A DNA stretch of 64,000 nt from Prinia subflava. Lineage: Eukaryota; Chordata; Aves; Passeriformes; Cisticolidae. The translations under genes were made by a program, and so were the position numbers. The notes under the pieces were generated by a model. That model was not told where the DNA came from, did no database searches, and was given only the letters and a program-made list of their open reading frames with translations. Of this stretch, positions 35,243 to 47,949 are shown piece after piece. Location of the stretch: NCBI RefSeq assembly GCF_021018805.1, contig NC_086250.1, positions 61,753,322 to 61,817,321 of the forward strand. The letters run 5' to 3'. Within the stretch, counting starts at the first letter, position 1. Every line of letters starts with the position of its first letter.

Positions 35243-37703
35243 CCTTGTATGATTTTTTTCCTTATGTATTTGGGTACAAAACTAAAATCATCATGTTTCT
35301 TATGTTTAGAGTTAAAAAAGTAAAGAACAATTGTGATAGAATTACATCTTGTATACAAACAGCCTTTTCTTCACGTAATTTACTGATTCATATCCAGTGT
35401 TGATTATATCAGTTGCCATCCATTTTCATTTATCTTGCATATCAAAGACATTAAATTCAATTCTTGTCTCTACAAACCTTGCATTTTCATTTTTTGTTGA
35501 TAATTAATGTTTTCTGTAGGCTCAAAATCAAACATTATGTCTATTTACATTTCCCGAATGCTATTTTGAACTAGTTGCGATGAATCATATATGACAGTCT
35601 ACAGGGGCTTTTAGAAAACATTGATTTATAAAGCTGTTTCTTCTAGCTTTGAAGATACACAATAGTTCTTTTTAAGCTTTTAAATCAGTATGCTATTGAT
35701 ATTTAGATTAACTACATATGTTTTTATATTGAATCTCACTGGCTATATTTATCATATAGCCTACTTGTGCTATCCTTTTGAAGTTCCTGTGGATAATTTA
35801 ATATTGCTGCAAAACTAGCTATCTTCTTTTGGAGATTGAAATCATATTGAGATTCTTTTTCTTTGACTTTTTTCAGCTAACAAACTGAGTTGAGCTGTCT
35901 ATTCAGTTATAGGCTACAGATGTAATGAACCTTTCCATTCAAACTTACCCAAGCTACAGCTCTGACCTCATCTTTCCAAATAAATCCAAGGTTACACAGA
36001 CTTTGGCAACATGCTTTTATTTTTAATGTTCAAAAAGCAATTATATTAACTGTGGGTTAGGTCTGTTCATCTGACTAATCATGTTAGTGGGGTTTTCTTG
36101 ATAAATTAATTATCTGTAATTTGAAAAAATTGGGTTTGTGTACTCTAACTTTGGCCTGTCGTGCATTCATGAAATAGTAGTCTTTGTCTAATATCTGCAT
36201 GTGAATGTTAATATGATTCCAGCTCAGACTGTCTTTGGCAAATCAGTGTGTTACTGTGCCAGACAATATGAGTGTATGAGATGCATGGGTTATGGCTCAG
36301 CTGTTTGTGGTATTCCTCCACCTACTCAGTGATCTTGGAGGATCATTTGTCTTCCATGTGTGACTGGGAACTGCCTTTAAATGCTGCCATTAGTATTCAT
36401 AGTGCAGGAGCTAAAATTTCCTCAGAAGCTTTTGAAGGGTTTTATTTCCAGTATTGACAGACATATCAATTTTTTCCCGTATTCTGTCATGGAAAACATG
36501 GCACAAAAGAATCTTTTCTGTGTTTCATGTGGCTGTGTGGAGAGAGGGGCACTGCCTCTGTAGAGCACTGTAGTTCATCCCCTAAGGTAGAGCTCCTAGG
36601 ACATGCACTGCATGTTAGGAAAACAAGGCAATTGTCTTCATACAAATGTATCATGCAGTTATCCTGGTTATGGACAGAGAAAGAAGGGAAATCAGAAGAA
36701 ATTACTGAAATAAGAGACTTAAAAAGCTTATAAAGGAAGAGGAAGACCCATGATTTTCTTTTAGACATGAAAGCTCTTCTGGGACTATTTTGATTAAATA
36801 GCACAGGAACATGGAGGTGTCAACATTAAATTGTGTTTTGTTGCTGTGGTGTTTGATGGAGGTTTTACTTCATGGTACATTTTTGAGAAGCTCAGAAAAA
36901 TAGCAATTAACCCTGTAATGCTGAAGTTTTTATCAATTGTTAGTAATTTCCTCCATATGAATGTTTTTCAGATATATTATTGTCTTTTTTCTTGTGCTGC
37001 TTCCTTCTGCACTACCTTTGTAACTCCTGTATGCTTTTTCTGTTCATACAGTCTTTTCTCAAAGAATTTGCTAGTAATAACTGTGAGGAGATCATGCTAA
37101 CCTACATTATCTTTGCCTCAACCTCCTATTTGTTGTGTTCTTACAGTATTTGTAGTTGCAATTACTGCAATTATTGTTGTCTATTCTGCCACATCCTCAG
37201 TGGGGGTGTCTGCAAATGCCGACATACACAAAATCCTGATGTATTTCAGCTGGTTTTTCAGGGAGAGTTTCTCCAAGGCACACACACTTTTTTTTTAATT
37301 ATAGGAAACTAAACCACCACTTAAAGATATCTGTGTCTATTTTAAAACCATTCTTTAGTATCATTGAAAAGAAATTAAATATGCAATAACTTTAAGCAAT
37401 AAGGAGTAAAATCATAGCACATTCTAGTTAAAAAAATAGAATTTGCAGTTATTCCTTGGAAGCTCCAAAGGCCATCTAAGGAAAACAATATCAAAGACAA
37501 TTCCAGCATTCAAAACTTCAGACCATTTTTCATTGCAAGTAGTCTTTTCATTTGTTGATTCCAGATGTCTAATCAGCCCTGCTCTTCAGTACTGAATTTA
37601 ATTTGATTTTATTGCACATGTCTTTCTTTCATGGAGCTTCTGTGCTGACATTGATTTCACAAGATCACATGGAAACTTTTGTTTGGAGGATAGTTGTTGA
37701 ACC

Positions 37704-38192
37704 ATGTTCCTACTTAATATGTCCCTCCCTCACTTACAGATTTCACTTGATAGCTATGGCCAAACATCTTGTGCTGTCAGACACGGGCAGGATGTTCAGC
37801 TCATTTTCTCCCTTGAACTTCAGCAGGAACAGCACTTTCTGGTGCCACTGTTTGAGACCATGAATGATCACACCTCTCTCTTAACTCTGCCTTCTGCTGA
37901 ACAATCATCCTATTTATCACTTTGTATCACAGGTTTTAGCCTTGGTCCTAAGAGTTACATTCATCATCTGTTTGGGAATCCCCAGGGCCTTCAAACAAGA
38001 GCAATTAGGCTACTGCTTGTGATCCTCAGTCTTGCTTTTCAGCTGGTACTTTTTGCTGACCAGAGAGATCAGAGACCTCTCACACAGATTTTGTCTTATA
38101 CTCTTCTCCAGGATTGTCTTTTCTACCCAGACTTAGGCTGCCTTAAGCTAGTATTTTCTCCCAGCACTGACTTTTTGCAGAGATTAACATAA
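37704..38192 (+). other. Unassigned 162-codon open frame
   Basis: This is the longest frame in the window outside GC-rich islands and known genes. It starts MFLLNMSLPHLQISL, is Leu/Ser/Gln-rich, and ends TDFLQRLT. No domain is recognised, and splice or promoter signals are not obvious. The most likely explanations are an old repeat of unknown family or a chance frame. It lies in a presumed FBXL13 intron. Confidence 0.25.
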
Positions 38193-39076
38193 CATGGTCT
38201 ACAAATGCATTTTTTCCTACTCAGATTTTCACCATTGGCTGTGCTGCCAATAACACTGTGGTTTCATTGCCTGTCCTTTTCAATTATACCCAGTGGTTCT
38301 GTACTGAAATAATTCTCCAGAATTTGAGAGGAGGAGGACAACATCACTTAATAGTTGCTACTATTTGTGGCAGACCTTTTTTTTTTTACTTTCAGCACTT
38401 ATAAGTTTCCTGAATATGCCCTATTTAGTGAATGTTACTGGCAAATTGAATTTTCCTCTCTGTCCATCTTATCAGGATTAACCTTTATTAGTTACAATAA
38501 TGCTTAAGATATTTCCAGGAACAGGGATGAGTCAGATAATCTTGTATTTTTGCTATAAAGTTTTTGAAGGGTATTGTGGGAGAAATGGCTAAATTATCCA
38601 ATTTGTCAGTAAAGCGCAATTAAATATATTCATATCTGAATAATGGAGGACATAAAGGAATGCAAATAATAATGGAATGTGTTTGCTTTGAGATTGTTTG
38701 GCATTCCTACCACCCTTAACATCTCCTGATTTTATCCTTTATGTTGTTCTTTCATTTCATGTTAGCACTAAAGCACAGTGCTTTGTCTAGTAAAACAAAA
38801 TGCATGACCTTTGGGACCCGTGGTTAAAGCACCAGAGAAGTGCACAAACACCATAATTGTCTCCAGATCTTTAAAGGAGCAAACTTTCTCCCTGGAGTCT
38901 CCCAGAACTTCTTCCACGATAGCCAAGAGAAATTTAAACTTTTGGCCCTGAATTTCTACTCTGCACTTCAGCATTTCTTAGTGATCTAAGTACACTATGT
39001 AGCATGGAATTTTATCTTTAACGATATCATCTATTTAGCAGAGGTATTTGTACAGCCCTGCTACTGTAACCCTGAG

Positions 39077-39112
39077 CAGTAGTAGTAGTACTAGTAGTAG
39101 TAGTAGTAGTAT
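39077..39112. repeat. (AGT)n trinucleotide repeat
   Basis: About twelve AGT/TAG units with one interruption (ACTAGT) in a non-coding region downstream of LRRC17. Confidence 0.9.
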
Positions 39113-40131
39113 TAGAATGATCACAGGTTTTATTCAATGCATATTCACATAGATGGTTGTTTGTCAAGGAGGTGCTGTAACATGCATTTTACAAACGACC
39201 TGAGGGAAGAGTGAACTTAGAGGATGTCCCACACGTCTGAGCTCTCAAAAGTACTCTTACCTTCAGTTTGGGTGGGCACTGATGTGCTGGATGCAGACCA
39301 CAGCATCCTTCATGTGATCATCGTTACCTAGAAGTCATGGCATGTAATCTGTGTCAAACTGATACAACAACCTAAAATTCTTCCCGGAAAGATTTCAGCT
39401 CTGCCTGCCTCAAAAACCAAACAAGGGAATTATGAGCATGGGGAGCTGGATCTTGGGAACCAACCAACATTAACATTTTAAGGCAGCTCAGGTATGGAAG
39501 AGGCAGAGGCTGAGTTATTTGTTCAAGACTGAGGAGGAACACTGGTAAATCAGCAAGTGGAACCCACCCTCTGTGTTTGAATCCTAATTAGTGTAACAAC
39601 TGCCATTCCTCTTTTTCTAGAATTGTACTTAAGAGTTGTCTTAAGTTTGTTTTTTTGGTCTACAATAAAACAACAGGAAGTCGATATAAAAATCTTAGAA
39701 ATGTTTTCTGGGAATATTTCAGGAAACTAATAGATACAAAGAACTGTCAATACATTCAAGAAAAATGTGTCTTTTTCAAAACAGTCCTGCAGCTATTTCT
39801 GTGTGAACACATAAATTGTATTCATACATGACAGCTCCTCCCCACCATATTATATACATTTGTGTCTATCAATTTTTACTGTATAGTTTCAAATATTTAC
39901 CAAAATATTTCACAAGAGTGTCCAGAACAAATTGTCTAGAACAAAAACAATTACTAGATGAAGGATGCTGTTGAACTAATGTCATTCTGTAGTTATTATC
40001 TGCAGTAAAAAGACATCTTTGTAGGCAGATAGTCCTAAAACCAACAGAATAATTAGAACAAATGTAAACAGCATGTTTTTCTTTTTCAAAGTATCAAATA
40101 TTTAAATCTACTAAGGGAAAGGGTTCCCTTA

Positions 40132-40535
40132 TTAGCCTATCACGGTGACAATAACACCATGCTTCTTTACTGTCTGAACTGTTTGCTCTTTGTGTCGTTC
40201 CCATTCCTCGTCATCTTTGTCCAGATCAAAAGTTTCTGGATAAATGGGAAGCTTGTCTTTTGGGCATTCCTCATAATAACTTCGAACATATTTTCCAACA
40301 GACCATCCTTTATATTCCTCAGGCATTTTGCATTCTAGGCCATTGTAGTGAACGTTGTAGTGATGCTTCAGCCAGTAGAAAAGATAATGTATGTTGTAAT
40401 CACATCTCCAAGGATTCTCTCTCAGCCATAGTATTTTCAGAAAGTAAAGATCTTCCAGTACTCCATATTCAAAATTCTGCAAGCTGTTGTTTGATAGATC
40501 CAGCTCCTCTAAGTTATTAAGGCCTGAAAAAGCAG
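40132..40535 (-). CDS. LRRC17: LRRC17 coding exon 3 and stop (residues 305-438)
   Basis: Acceptor TTGATTAG then CTGCTTTTTCAGGC. Combined with the G from the previous exon this gives AAFSGLNNLEELDLSNN, matching human AAFLGLTHLEELDLSNN. The later CAG at about 40526 is not the acceptor, because using it would delete conserved residues. The exon ends KHGVIVTVIG and stop. Confidence 0.96.
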
Positions 40536-43500
40536 CTAATCAATAGAAAAATAGTTATTGGTACCTTATAAAGTTAACTTAGAAAACAAAATTAATCTGT
40601 GACAGGAAAAATATGCACATCTAGAACAGGAAAAACACTTTATAATCTTACAGTTACTTGTTGGTTTTTTGGGGTATTTTTTGGCTAAAGCCTACAAAAG
40701 GATTTCTCAAACATTCAAACATTCAAACTCCAAAATACGGCACGTGCCTTCACAAGTGAGAAATATTAGGGGAGTTGCAGTGCTGGTAAAGCTATAAAAC
40801 ACTTGAGTCTGCCTGAGTCTAGAATAGAGGCAGTGGAGGTGGATGAATTCCTGATTTCTTCATTAAATCCTACTGTTATTGTCAAGATAAGTAGGAATAT
40901 GGCAACTTATTATTAGACATTGTGGAGGGCCAGAGGTTTTTGTATGTATATAGGTATTTGTGTACATGTATAGAACCTTCAAATTAATGTTTTCATATTT
41001 GGAACAGAGTAAACATGGAAATTTATAATAATGCTTGTGAGTTACATTTCAGTGAGCACTTCATACTTTTTGCAAGGATACTGTTTCATTTAATAGCAGA
41101 AGTCTTAATTTAAATAAATCAACTGTGTAATGTTAGACATCATAAGTAGCATTTCACTGATATTACCACTTTCTGATGCTGTTTAATTGCCAAGATGTAG
41201 AAGATAAGGCCATTTTGCTTGATACATTTTCTCTCTCTTTCACCCAGTTTATGTCTGCTTTCATAATTAAATCCAAATGCACCTAGGCTATAAGCAAATT
41301 GCCAGTAAGGCCACTTGAGTTCTAATAAAATATAACTTGAAAGCAATTATATGTAATGATTTTTAACTAAAATGAGTTTAAATCCTTTTATCTTATTATA
41401 CAATATAAATTTACAGACAAACTTTAGGTTTGTCTGTACAATTATATTGTACAATAAAATAAAATCCTTTATTTTATTGTACAATATAATTGAAAAGTAG
41501 CCTCCTTATATGACATATTTTCTTAGATGCAGCAAAGATATTTAAAAAATCATTCAACTACTTAGCATTTTGCAAAATTGTTAGCCATTGCTAGCCTTCT
41601 TGTTCCAGAATTATCTTTTGCACTTGGTTGGTTTAGTATTAAGAAAGGGCAACTGAAACGTGTCTTTCTCTATTGATTTTCATGTTGAATGTATTTCAGT
41701 GCAAACCTTCATTCTATGAATTGAAAGGTACAAAAGGTAAAATTTGCACCAACTTCTAGAATTTTAAATCCTTCCCCCCTCTGGTTTATATCTGATAGAG
41801 ACAGTATTTAATAAAAAAGAAATAATTTAAATGAATATTTAAAATTATTCTTACCAGGATCAATGTATGCCATTCCATTACTGTTTAGATTTAATATCTT
41901 CAGTTCACTGACATCTTCAAACTCCTTGGCTCGTAGCTGTCTAATTTTGTTGTTGGACAAATCAAGTTTAGCTATATCTGGAGGTATGTTACCTGGAACT
42001 TTCTTTAAATCTTAAATAATGAAAAAGACATAAAAAAAAGACATTTGTATCAACTTTACATTATTCTTACTGCTTAGGTATCGCAGTTGCATGCCAGACA
42101 GAGTATTGTCAGTATAACATTGTTTCTTGTTTTCTTTCCCTTTTATCCCCTCTACCAGTGCCATCTTGTTTTTCCAACTGCTGAATTTCATTCTTTCTTT
42201 ACTTGTACCTTTACATTTCATGTGGGAATTGTTCTCTTATTAGTGCTTATAGTAAAACCTCTGTGATTTATATTTTTATTTTAGTAGAACTAGGCCATTC
42301 ACATAGGAATAGGGTAAGTAGTGAAGATACTATATTAATATTAAAAATATGTGTGAAGGGCTTGATTGCTTAAAGAAAAGAAATCAGAGTAACTATATAA
42401 AAAAACACCCAGGCAGCAGAGTGGCATTCTGTCTGCTTCTCTTTCCTATAATTGGCATTTCCAAAGGGGCTGAGGACCTCTCAGTCATCAGTGTCTGTAT
42501 CCTTACAGTGTTCCCTGCAAAAGAACTCCAGAAAGAACAGCTCCTACCCCAGTAGTAAGGGCCCATGCTTGAGAAGAGCAGACTGTGGCTTGAACCCTCT
42601 CAGGGTGATGTTAACAAACCTAATCTCCAGGATTATTATATTTGCTCAATGAGTGTTCTAATCCTGTGCTGTCATAACAGGAAAATGAGCAGCGTCTCTT
42701 ATTTGACCGTCTTTGAATGAAAGGAAGTTCCTGGGGCTGGGCTGGAATCTGTGTGGTCACTGTACTTCTGAAGTGCTGAAGAGATCAGATGAATCAGGTG
42801 TTTTTGGGACTAAAGCAACATACCAGAGTCTTCCTGCCGTGTATCTGATTATGAGCAGAGCTTTGGTTTTATAAAAACATAAATGTTGTAACTACTCCAG
42901 CCCGCTGTGGTTGGATTGCTTCCTGCTTCTGCAGATGTCAAAGTTTCAGGGCCTATTTTTCACCAAATGAATGCAAATAATGCTTGAATTTAGAGACTTG
43001 GAGAGTTTGGCAGTACTAGAAACAGATTTTTTTTCAACTGTCCTTGAAATTACAAGTTCTTTGCAGAAATGCAAACAAGCTTCTTTTTTGCCTTTTTTTT
43101 TTTTCATAGAATATTTCATTCCAGAGTACCACAAGGTCTGGCATATCAGTGGGCTGATGAGATATGAGTGAATTGTTTTAAAAAAAGAGGACATACTCAT
43201 GGATAAATGTATTTTTAAGATGTTTCTCTCATGAGCTTTCTGACATTAACTGAAAGCTATGGACCTGTTTTCATACCTCTTTAGACATATTTAGTAGTGA
43301 TAGAGCAAGTGCTTGTCATTCCATTCCCTCCATTGTAAAGGAATGGATTGCAGAATTTCATGTCATCTTACTGGATTGGCAACTGATGCACTTTTTTCTA
43401 TTCTGAATTCTTATTCATGCAGATTGAGAGAAATTTGTATTTGTATTTGTATTTCCCTGGATTTTGTGTGCATTACACTCCTATTTCTGATAAAAATTCC

Positions 43501-46088
43501 AGTGAAATTGTGCATCTGCTGTACAATATTCATATACAAAGACAATAAGTACAATGCTTTCATCCAAGATTTCCATATGTTCAGAAATACCAAATATCCA
43601 TGGGATGTCTGCATCCAGCTGTCAAGCATGTGCACAGTAGATCTAGTACTTCAAAAAAGTATTGAAACATACTCTGTGTGTCCATGCTAGGCATGCAGGA
43701 AGTTCTGGGTTGAAATACTTAGCTCTTGACCTGAAGAAGGGAATCCCTGTACCCTCTAGTACCCTTGTGTAGAGGTTGAAATAACTTTATTCCTCCATTA
43801 TTAACATTAAAGACAATAAACCATGTTTTCAAATACCATAAACCCATTTGATACTCCCATGAAGATCAGACCATGTTGAATGTTTCTATGAACTTAGAGA
43901 AAAAAGTAAATTTTTTTTTCTCCAGAAGTTTTTGGGTATATTTGTGTATTCAGTTAATCTCTTTGGTAACACTATGTGAAGAGAGTTATAAAGTCAGTCT
44001 TTGCTTATATTAGGATTGTAATTTATGCCTGGGTTTTGTTCAATAACAGTTTACTGAATAGTAATAATGATATTATTGATTCTATTAAGTATAATTAAGT
44101 TAATAATCTATAATCTAATAATTAACATCCTATCTGCAAGGAAAAGTAAAATAGGTGAATATTAAAAAAATAAATAAAAGCAGCAGCATAAATCATTAAT
44201 TAAAAAATGTAGTAGCTGCATGGTAAAGGAAAAATTGAGCCAGAGGGACAAGAAAGGAATTTATAGGGTGAAAAAAAGTAAAGAACACAGACCATTTTTA
44301 TGACATACATAGTAGATAAAATGTAGTCAAATATTGAAATCATTAATCCTTGATACTTAGATATTATCTACTTACACTGAATTCTGAGCTTTCCTCTGGC
44401 ATAAAGGTGCAAGAGTAAGAGCATACTGAGGTTTTTACATAAAATGAAGTTACTCTTGAAGCACATAGAAGTTCAGCTGAACAAAACATGCAAGCTAAAG
44501 CTCTGCTAAAATCACAAGGAAAAAGGAGTCACAATGTCAGCTTCTTCAAGCAATGCTTATTTTGGAATTGTTATGTTAAGGAATGATTTTCCTCTGAATT
44601 GTTTTTTTGTTTGCTTTGTTTTGTCATGGGATAAAATATGGGAAATATAAAGGACAAATAAATGTGCATTTTCGTGTTGATATATACCCCATCTGGTTTA
44701 CCCTTAGGGCTTAACTGTGGCTCTTAGGGGCCTGAGAAAGATTTAGAGATGGAATGGATCCAAGTGTCTGAAAAAAACATTTCTTGAGGTCCCTTCAACT
44801 TTGAATTGTTTGCTGGGTGCTGGGAGGAAGAGCACAGAGGAGGTATTTCTTCATGAACAAAAACAATTTCTTCCCTTAGCAGAAGAAATCTTATGCAGTA
44901 AATGTGAGGATGCAAAGCTTTCCTCTGCAATCAGGTTCCTCTGGGCATTGAAAACACAGCTGGCTGCTCCAGTTCTGCTTCACAGCTCACTTCTGTCAAA
45001 GTGATTGTTTATAGTTGTACATTGTTTATAGTCAGACTAGTAACTTCAGGAATATGCTCAGTTTTAGTCCTGTTGATTTGATTTCTGTTAGATACATTAC
45101 AGCACTAAGGAATATCTGTGGAATTTGGGCTCCAGAGCAGAGGTAAAATGCAGGAAGAACTCTACTTATTGCTGGTAGTTACAAGAGAAAAGTAATTAAC
45201 AATTTCGGTTTAGGTAAAGCGAGTACTAGTATTAAGTTCATTTGCAGTAAATAATGTGGGGATAAATGTAGTAAGGATTAACTAAATAGAATATTAAAAT
45301 CATTAATTCAGTTATAACAACAGATACAAACCTTTTCTTCTGCAGTTCAGAGTTGTCACAGGAAACACATACATGTGGCACAAAGAAGAGTCAAATTCTG
45401 GTTTGACAGGTTCAGGCTTCTCCCGTTTTATGTTTTTGGGATCCTGCCTGTCCTCTTCACTACACAGCTGATCAGCTTTTATCTGCTTTAGCTTTTGATT
45501 TTTCAGTTCTATTGGGTGTGCACATTTGGCATAATTTCCCAAATTCCTGTTTGTTGGAACCTGTAGCATTGTAACAAGAGTTTCTAGTTCACAGCTGCAA
45601 TGCCAGGGATTGTCATAGAGACGTAGGTAGTTTAGACTAGGTGTATAAATAAAAATCTCCTCAGATAAAATTTTAATTTGGTTATGCTGAAGTAAGAGTG
45701 TGGTAAGTTTATCCAAACCATAAAAAGCCTCGCTCTCAATTTTTGATATGTCATTCTGTTGTAAATCCAGACTTTTCAGTACTTTATACTTGGAAAACAT
45801 ATTGTTCTTTAATTTTCGAATCCTGTTTCTTGCTAGGAGCATGTGTTTTATATCCTCTGGCCAATCAGGTGCCACAAAAACCAATTTTCTTTCCTGACAA
45901 TCTAAGTATTTCTCATGAAGATAAGTGTAAATATCACATGTTAGGCCTCGGGCATTGCGCTTAACAGTGCTAGATGCTCTCCTTAAGATGTTTTCCCTTT
46001 CATTGTGTCTCAAACTCCTATTCCTTGTCCTCCTACAGTCAGATGCATGACAAAGAAGAATAAGTAATATAATAGTAACTACTTGCAT
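40132..46088 (-). CDS. LRRC17: Leucine-rich repeat-containing protein 17 (whole coding region, three coding exons)
   Basis: Minus-strand exons 46088-45332, 42010-41855 and 40535-40132 give 438 aa, against 441 in human. Residues 1-18 (MQVVTIILLILLCHASDC) are a signal peptide. A basic stretch follows, then two LRR blocks. The first includes LKSLDLQQNDISKIE and LTTLLLQHNQIKIL with a cysteine cap DNPWHCSCE. The second includes IAKLDLSNNKIRQL, LKILNLNSNGMAYI and LEELDLSNNSLQNF with cap ENPWRCDYNIHY. The C-terminus is acidic, ending VIVTVIG. The family member is a secreted protein reported to restrain RANKL-driven osteoclast differentiation. The gene is antisense and nested between exons assigned to FBXL13. 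All splice phases agree, and no lesion is seen. Confidence 0.96.
40536..41854 (-). other. LRRC17 intron 2
   Basis: A 1.3-kb AT-rich intron holding the three-arm inverted repeat listed below; nothing coding is seen. Confidence 0.8.
41386..41492. repeat. Three-arm AT-rich inverted repeat (hairpin)
   Basis: 41439-41463 and 41468-41492 are perfect reverse complements (25 of 25) around a 4-base loop (ATCC); each contains ATTGTACAAT. To the left, 41386-41422 is an imperfect reverse complement of 41428-41464 around a 5-base loop (TTTAG), including a perfect ACAGACAAAC/GTTTGTCTGT pair. The centre can thus pair with either side. No transposase or coding relation is seen. Confidence 0.9.
41855..42010 (-). 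CDS. LRRC17: LRRC17 coding exon 2 (residues 253-305)
   Basis: 156 bases between ATTATTTAAG and GTAAGAATAA, phase 1 in and out. It encodes DLKKVPGNIPPDIAKLDLSN and VSELKILNLNSNGMAYIDP, matching human ELKKVPNNIPPDIVKLDLSY. It has no long open frame of its own, so it is easy to miss. Confidence 0.95.
42011..45331 (-). other. LRRC17 intron 1
   Basis: A 3.3-kb AT-rich intron. Stretches near 44041-44120 are nearly pure A/T with TAAT motifs. No further exon or dispersed repeat is recognised. Confidence 0.75.
45332..46088 (-). CDS. LRRC17: LRRC17 coding exon 1 (signal peptide and first LRR block)
   Basis: The chosen ATG at 46088 gives MQVVTIILLILLCHASD, matching human MRVVTIVILLCF. The frame is open upstream to 46274, but that would place 62 residues before a clear signal peptide and crosses an acceptor at 46207. 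The exon holds GLTCDIYTYLHEKYLDCQER and the first LRR block, and ends CRRK+G before gtttgt. Confidence 0.95.
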
Positions 46089-46206
46089 CCTGACATTCAG
46101 CTGGCTGCAGTTATCTTCTGTGACAGCTGGAAAAGTTGAAATTTTTGGATAGTCTGAATCAGTGTTGTGCAGATCTGAGGAGGCACAGCTGGGGTATGTG
46201 GGATCC
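46089..46206 (-). other. LRRC17: LRRC17 5'UTR part of the first coding exon
   Basis: Acceptor CTTCCAACACAG ends at 46207, so transcription probably begins in an upstream exon further right that cannot be placed. No CpG island exists to the right within the window. Confidence 0.55.
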
Positions 46207-46949
46207 CTGTGTTGGAAGAAAAGTAAAACATTAGAACAGATGAAATGGGCATTTTCATGGAGGCTTGTATACAATATGCAGTCAAGTACTTGATCACCAC
46301 ACCACTTGGAACTTCACAAACACTTTAAGATTTAATGTCCTAACTCTTTTTGTTTGTTTGTTAGTTTTTACTGACTCTGGTCTACTGTTTTTCATTATGA
46401 TTAAACACGGGAAATTATATGGACCAATTTCTCACTGATCTTTGTTAGGAAATTCTCATGTGTTCAGGAAAACAGCATCAGGCTAGACCTTTTTGTATCA
46501 GGCTTTTTGTATTATGTTAATTTTGGAAGATGACCTCAAATGAGAAGTTTGAAGCTGATTTTTTCTGATTTCTGGAGTGCTGAACAACTGGAACACATAC
46601 AGAGGCAGACCAGGGAAAGCCATCTGGTGCCCATCAGTTTTAGTTTGTGCTCAAGGGTGGGCTTGTTTTCAAGCCATTTTCTCAGGACTGTTTACCCCAA
46701 TTTTTGGGGTTTTGCACTTTCATCTCAGTAATCTGCTGTGACCATGGTTCAGGGTATTGGCCCGGATAGATTGAACCTGTATGAGGAATTCTTACATTTA
46801 TGTCATACACTAAGAATTTGGATTGTTCACCTTTAATATGATAGTTTTTTGGCTTGGTTGGGTTTTTTTCCTTTTTTTTTTTTTTGTTGTTGTTACTTGT
46901 TTTGTTTAGTTTGGGTTTGGAGTTTGTTGCTTGGTTTAGGGTTTGTTAG

Positions 46950-47002
46950 GTGAATTTAAAAATTTGCAAGACTTAAATATCTGTGAATGTCAGGGATTAA
47001 AT
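46950..47002 (+). CDS. FBXL13: FBXL13 leucine-rich-repeat exon (first recognised)
   Basis: 53 bases between acceptor ttgttag, preceded by about 80 bases of T/G-rich pyrimidine tract, and donor AAT/gtaagaac. In phase 1 it encodes EFKNLQDLNICECQGLN. This aligns with the human FBXL13 segment CRNLQELNVSDC, and the exon ends just after it. The hits are the Leu-rich core and the Cys of the LRR (CC-type). Assignment is supported by locus and strand. The exon is short, so confidence is moderate. Confidence 0.6.
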
Positions 47003-47949
47003 GTAAGAACTACAAACTCTTTCTACAGATTCTACTTCATACCAAGAGAAAGAATTTTTCAAGTGCTGTGGCAATTTGGGTTACAAATCTTGCTGATAAA
47101 AAGTAGAGACTTGTGTTCTTCAGTATTTTGAAAATGGAGTTTAGTAGGATTCAGAGATAATCAGTGAAGTTCTTATTGGTTTTCTGCAGTACCAGGGCAA
47201 AATAATATATTCACTCTCAATTAATTTTGATAAACAGGCTTTAAAACTTCATTAATATGGGAGGAGGGCTTTGTTGTTATTATAAACTTGGAGTTGTCAA
47301 CAACAATACATTTTAATCCTGTATTGTTTACAACTTCCTTTATTCCTTCAGTAGCCACTTGGGCTCTAAAAATGTCTCATTAATTTTCTTGATAGTTTTA
47401 AGAGCTTTAATGCAGTCATCGTGTATTTGTCCATTTTTTACTCAGTTTAACATTTTTAACTTTATTTTGCTTCCATTAACTTTCTTTAATGTTTTTTCAT
47501 TGTTCTTCCTTGATGGAAAAACAATATTTGACTTTGCTTTAATAAATCATTTCTTAGAAAAGGCAATTTTATATGCAAAATTTTCTTATAATGAGTCAGT
47601 CTAAGAATAACATTAATATTTTGTTCAGAAATTATGTTTCTTAATATATTCTTCCATTTATAGGCTGTTTCTAGTGTTAAGTATATAAAAAAGTAATTTT
47701 GCACCATTTGGAGTCACTTTTTAGTAAAGTGTACAGCCAGTGTTCTAGCCCAGAAACACCAATATTTACATACACGCTTTTGAAAATTATCATAGGTAAA
47801 ATAAAGCTTAAGAACTTCAAACAAAAATGGTTTAGAATAGTCAAGTTAGTGATGCTAGAGCTGCTTTTCTCCCCTTATCAGTAGGTCTAGTAGTTTCATC
47901 ATAGAAAATCATATCAAATAAGTGATGAATACTTTGCCCTTGATAGTCT
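47003..47949 (+). other. Presumed FBXL13 intron sequence before the CR1 copy
   Basis: AT-rich DNA; no exon is recognised. Open frames at 47359-47707 on both strands overlap and look random. Confidence 0.5.

Larger units (their letters stand above)
29580..40131. other. Presumed FBXL13 intronic DNA left of LRRC17
   Basis: Contains a weak candidate exon (30303-30360), a CR1 fragment, an LTR, an unassigned 162-codon frame and a trinucleotide repeat, each listed separately. A 29-base tandem duplication built on TCTTAGCCTTGATTA lies at 30555-30598. No F-box exon was found. The LRRC17 3'UTR occupies the right end, with a possible minus-strand AATAAA at 39134-39129. Confidence 0.5.

Noticed and set aside
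46089..46274. Upstream extension of the LRRC17 frame by 62 codons
   Set aside because: It crosses a splice acceptor at 46207 and would precede a clear signal peptide; the ATG at 46088 matches the family start.
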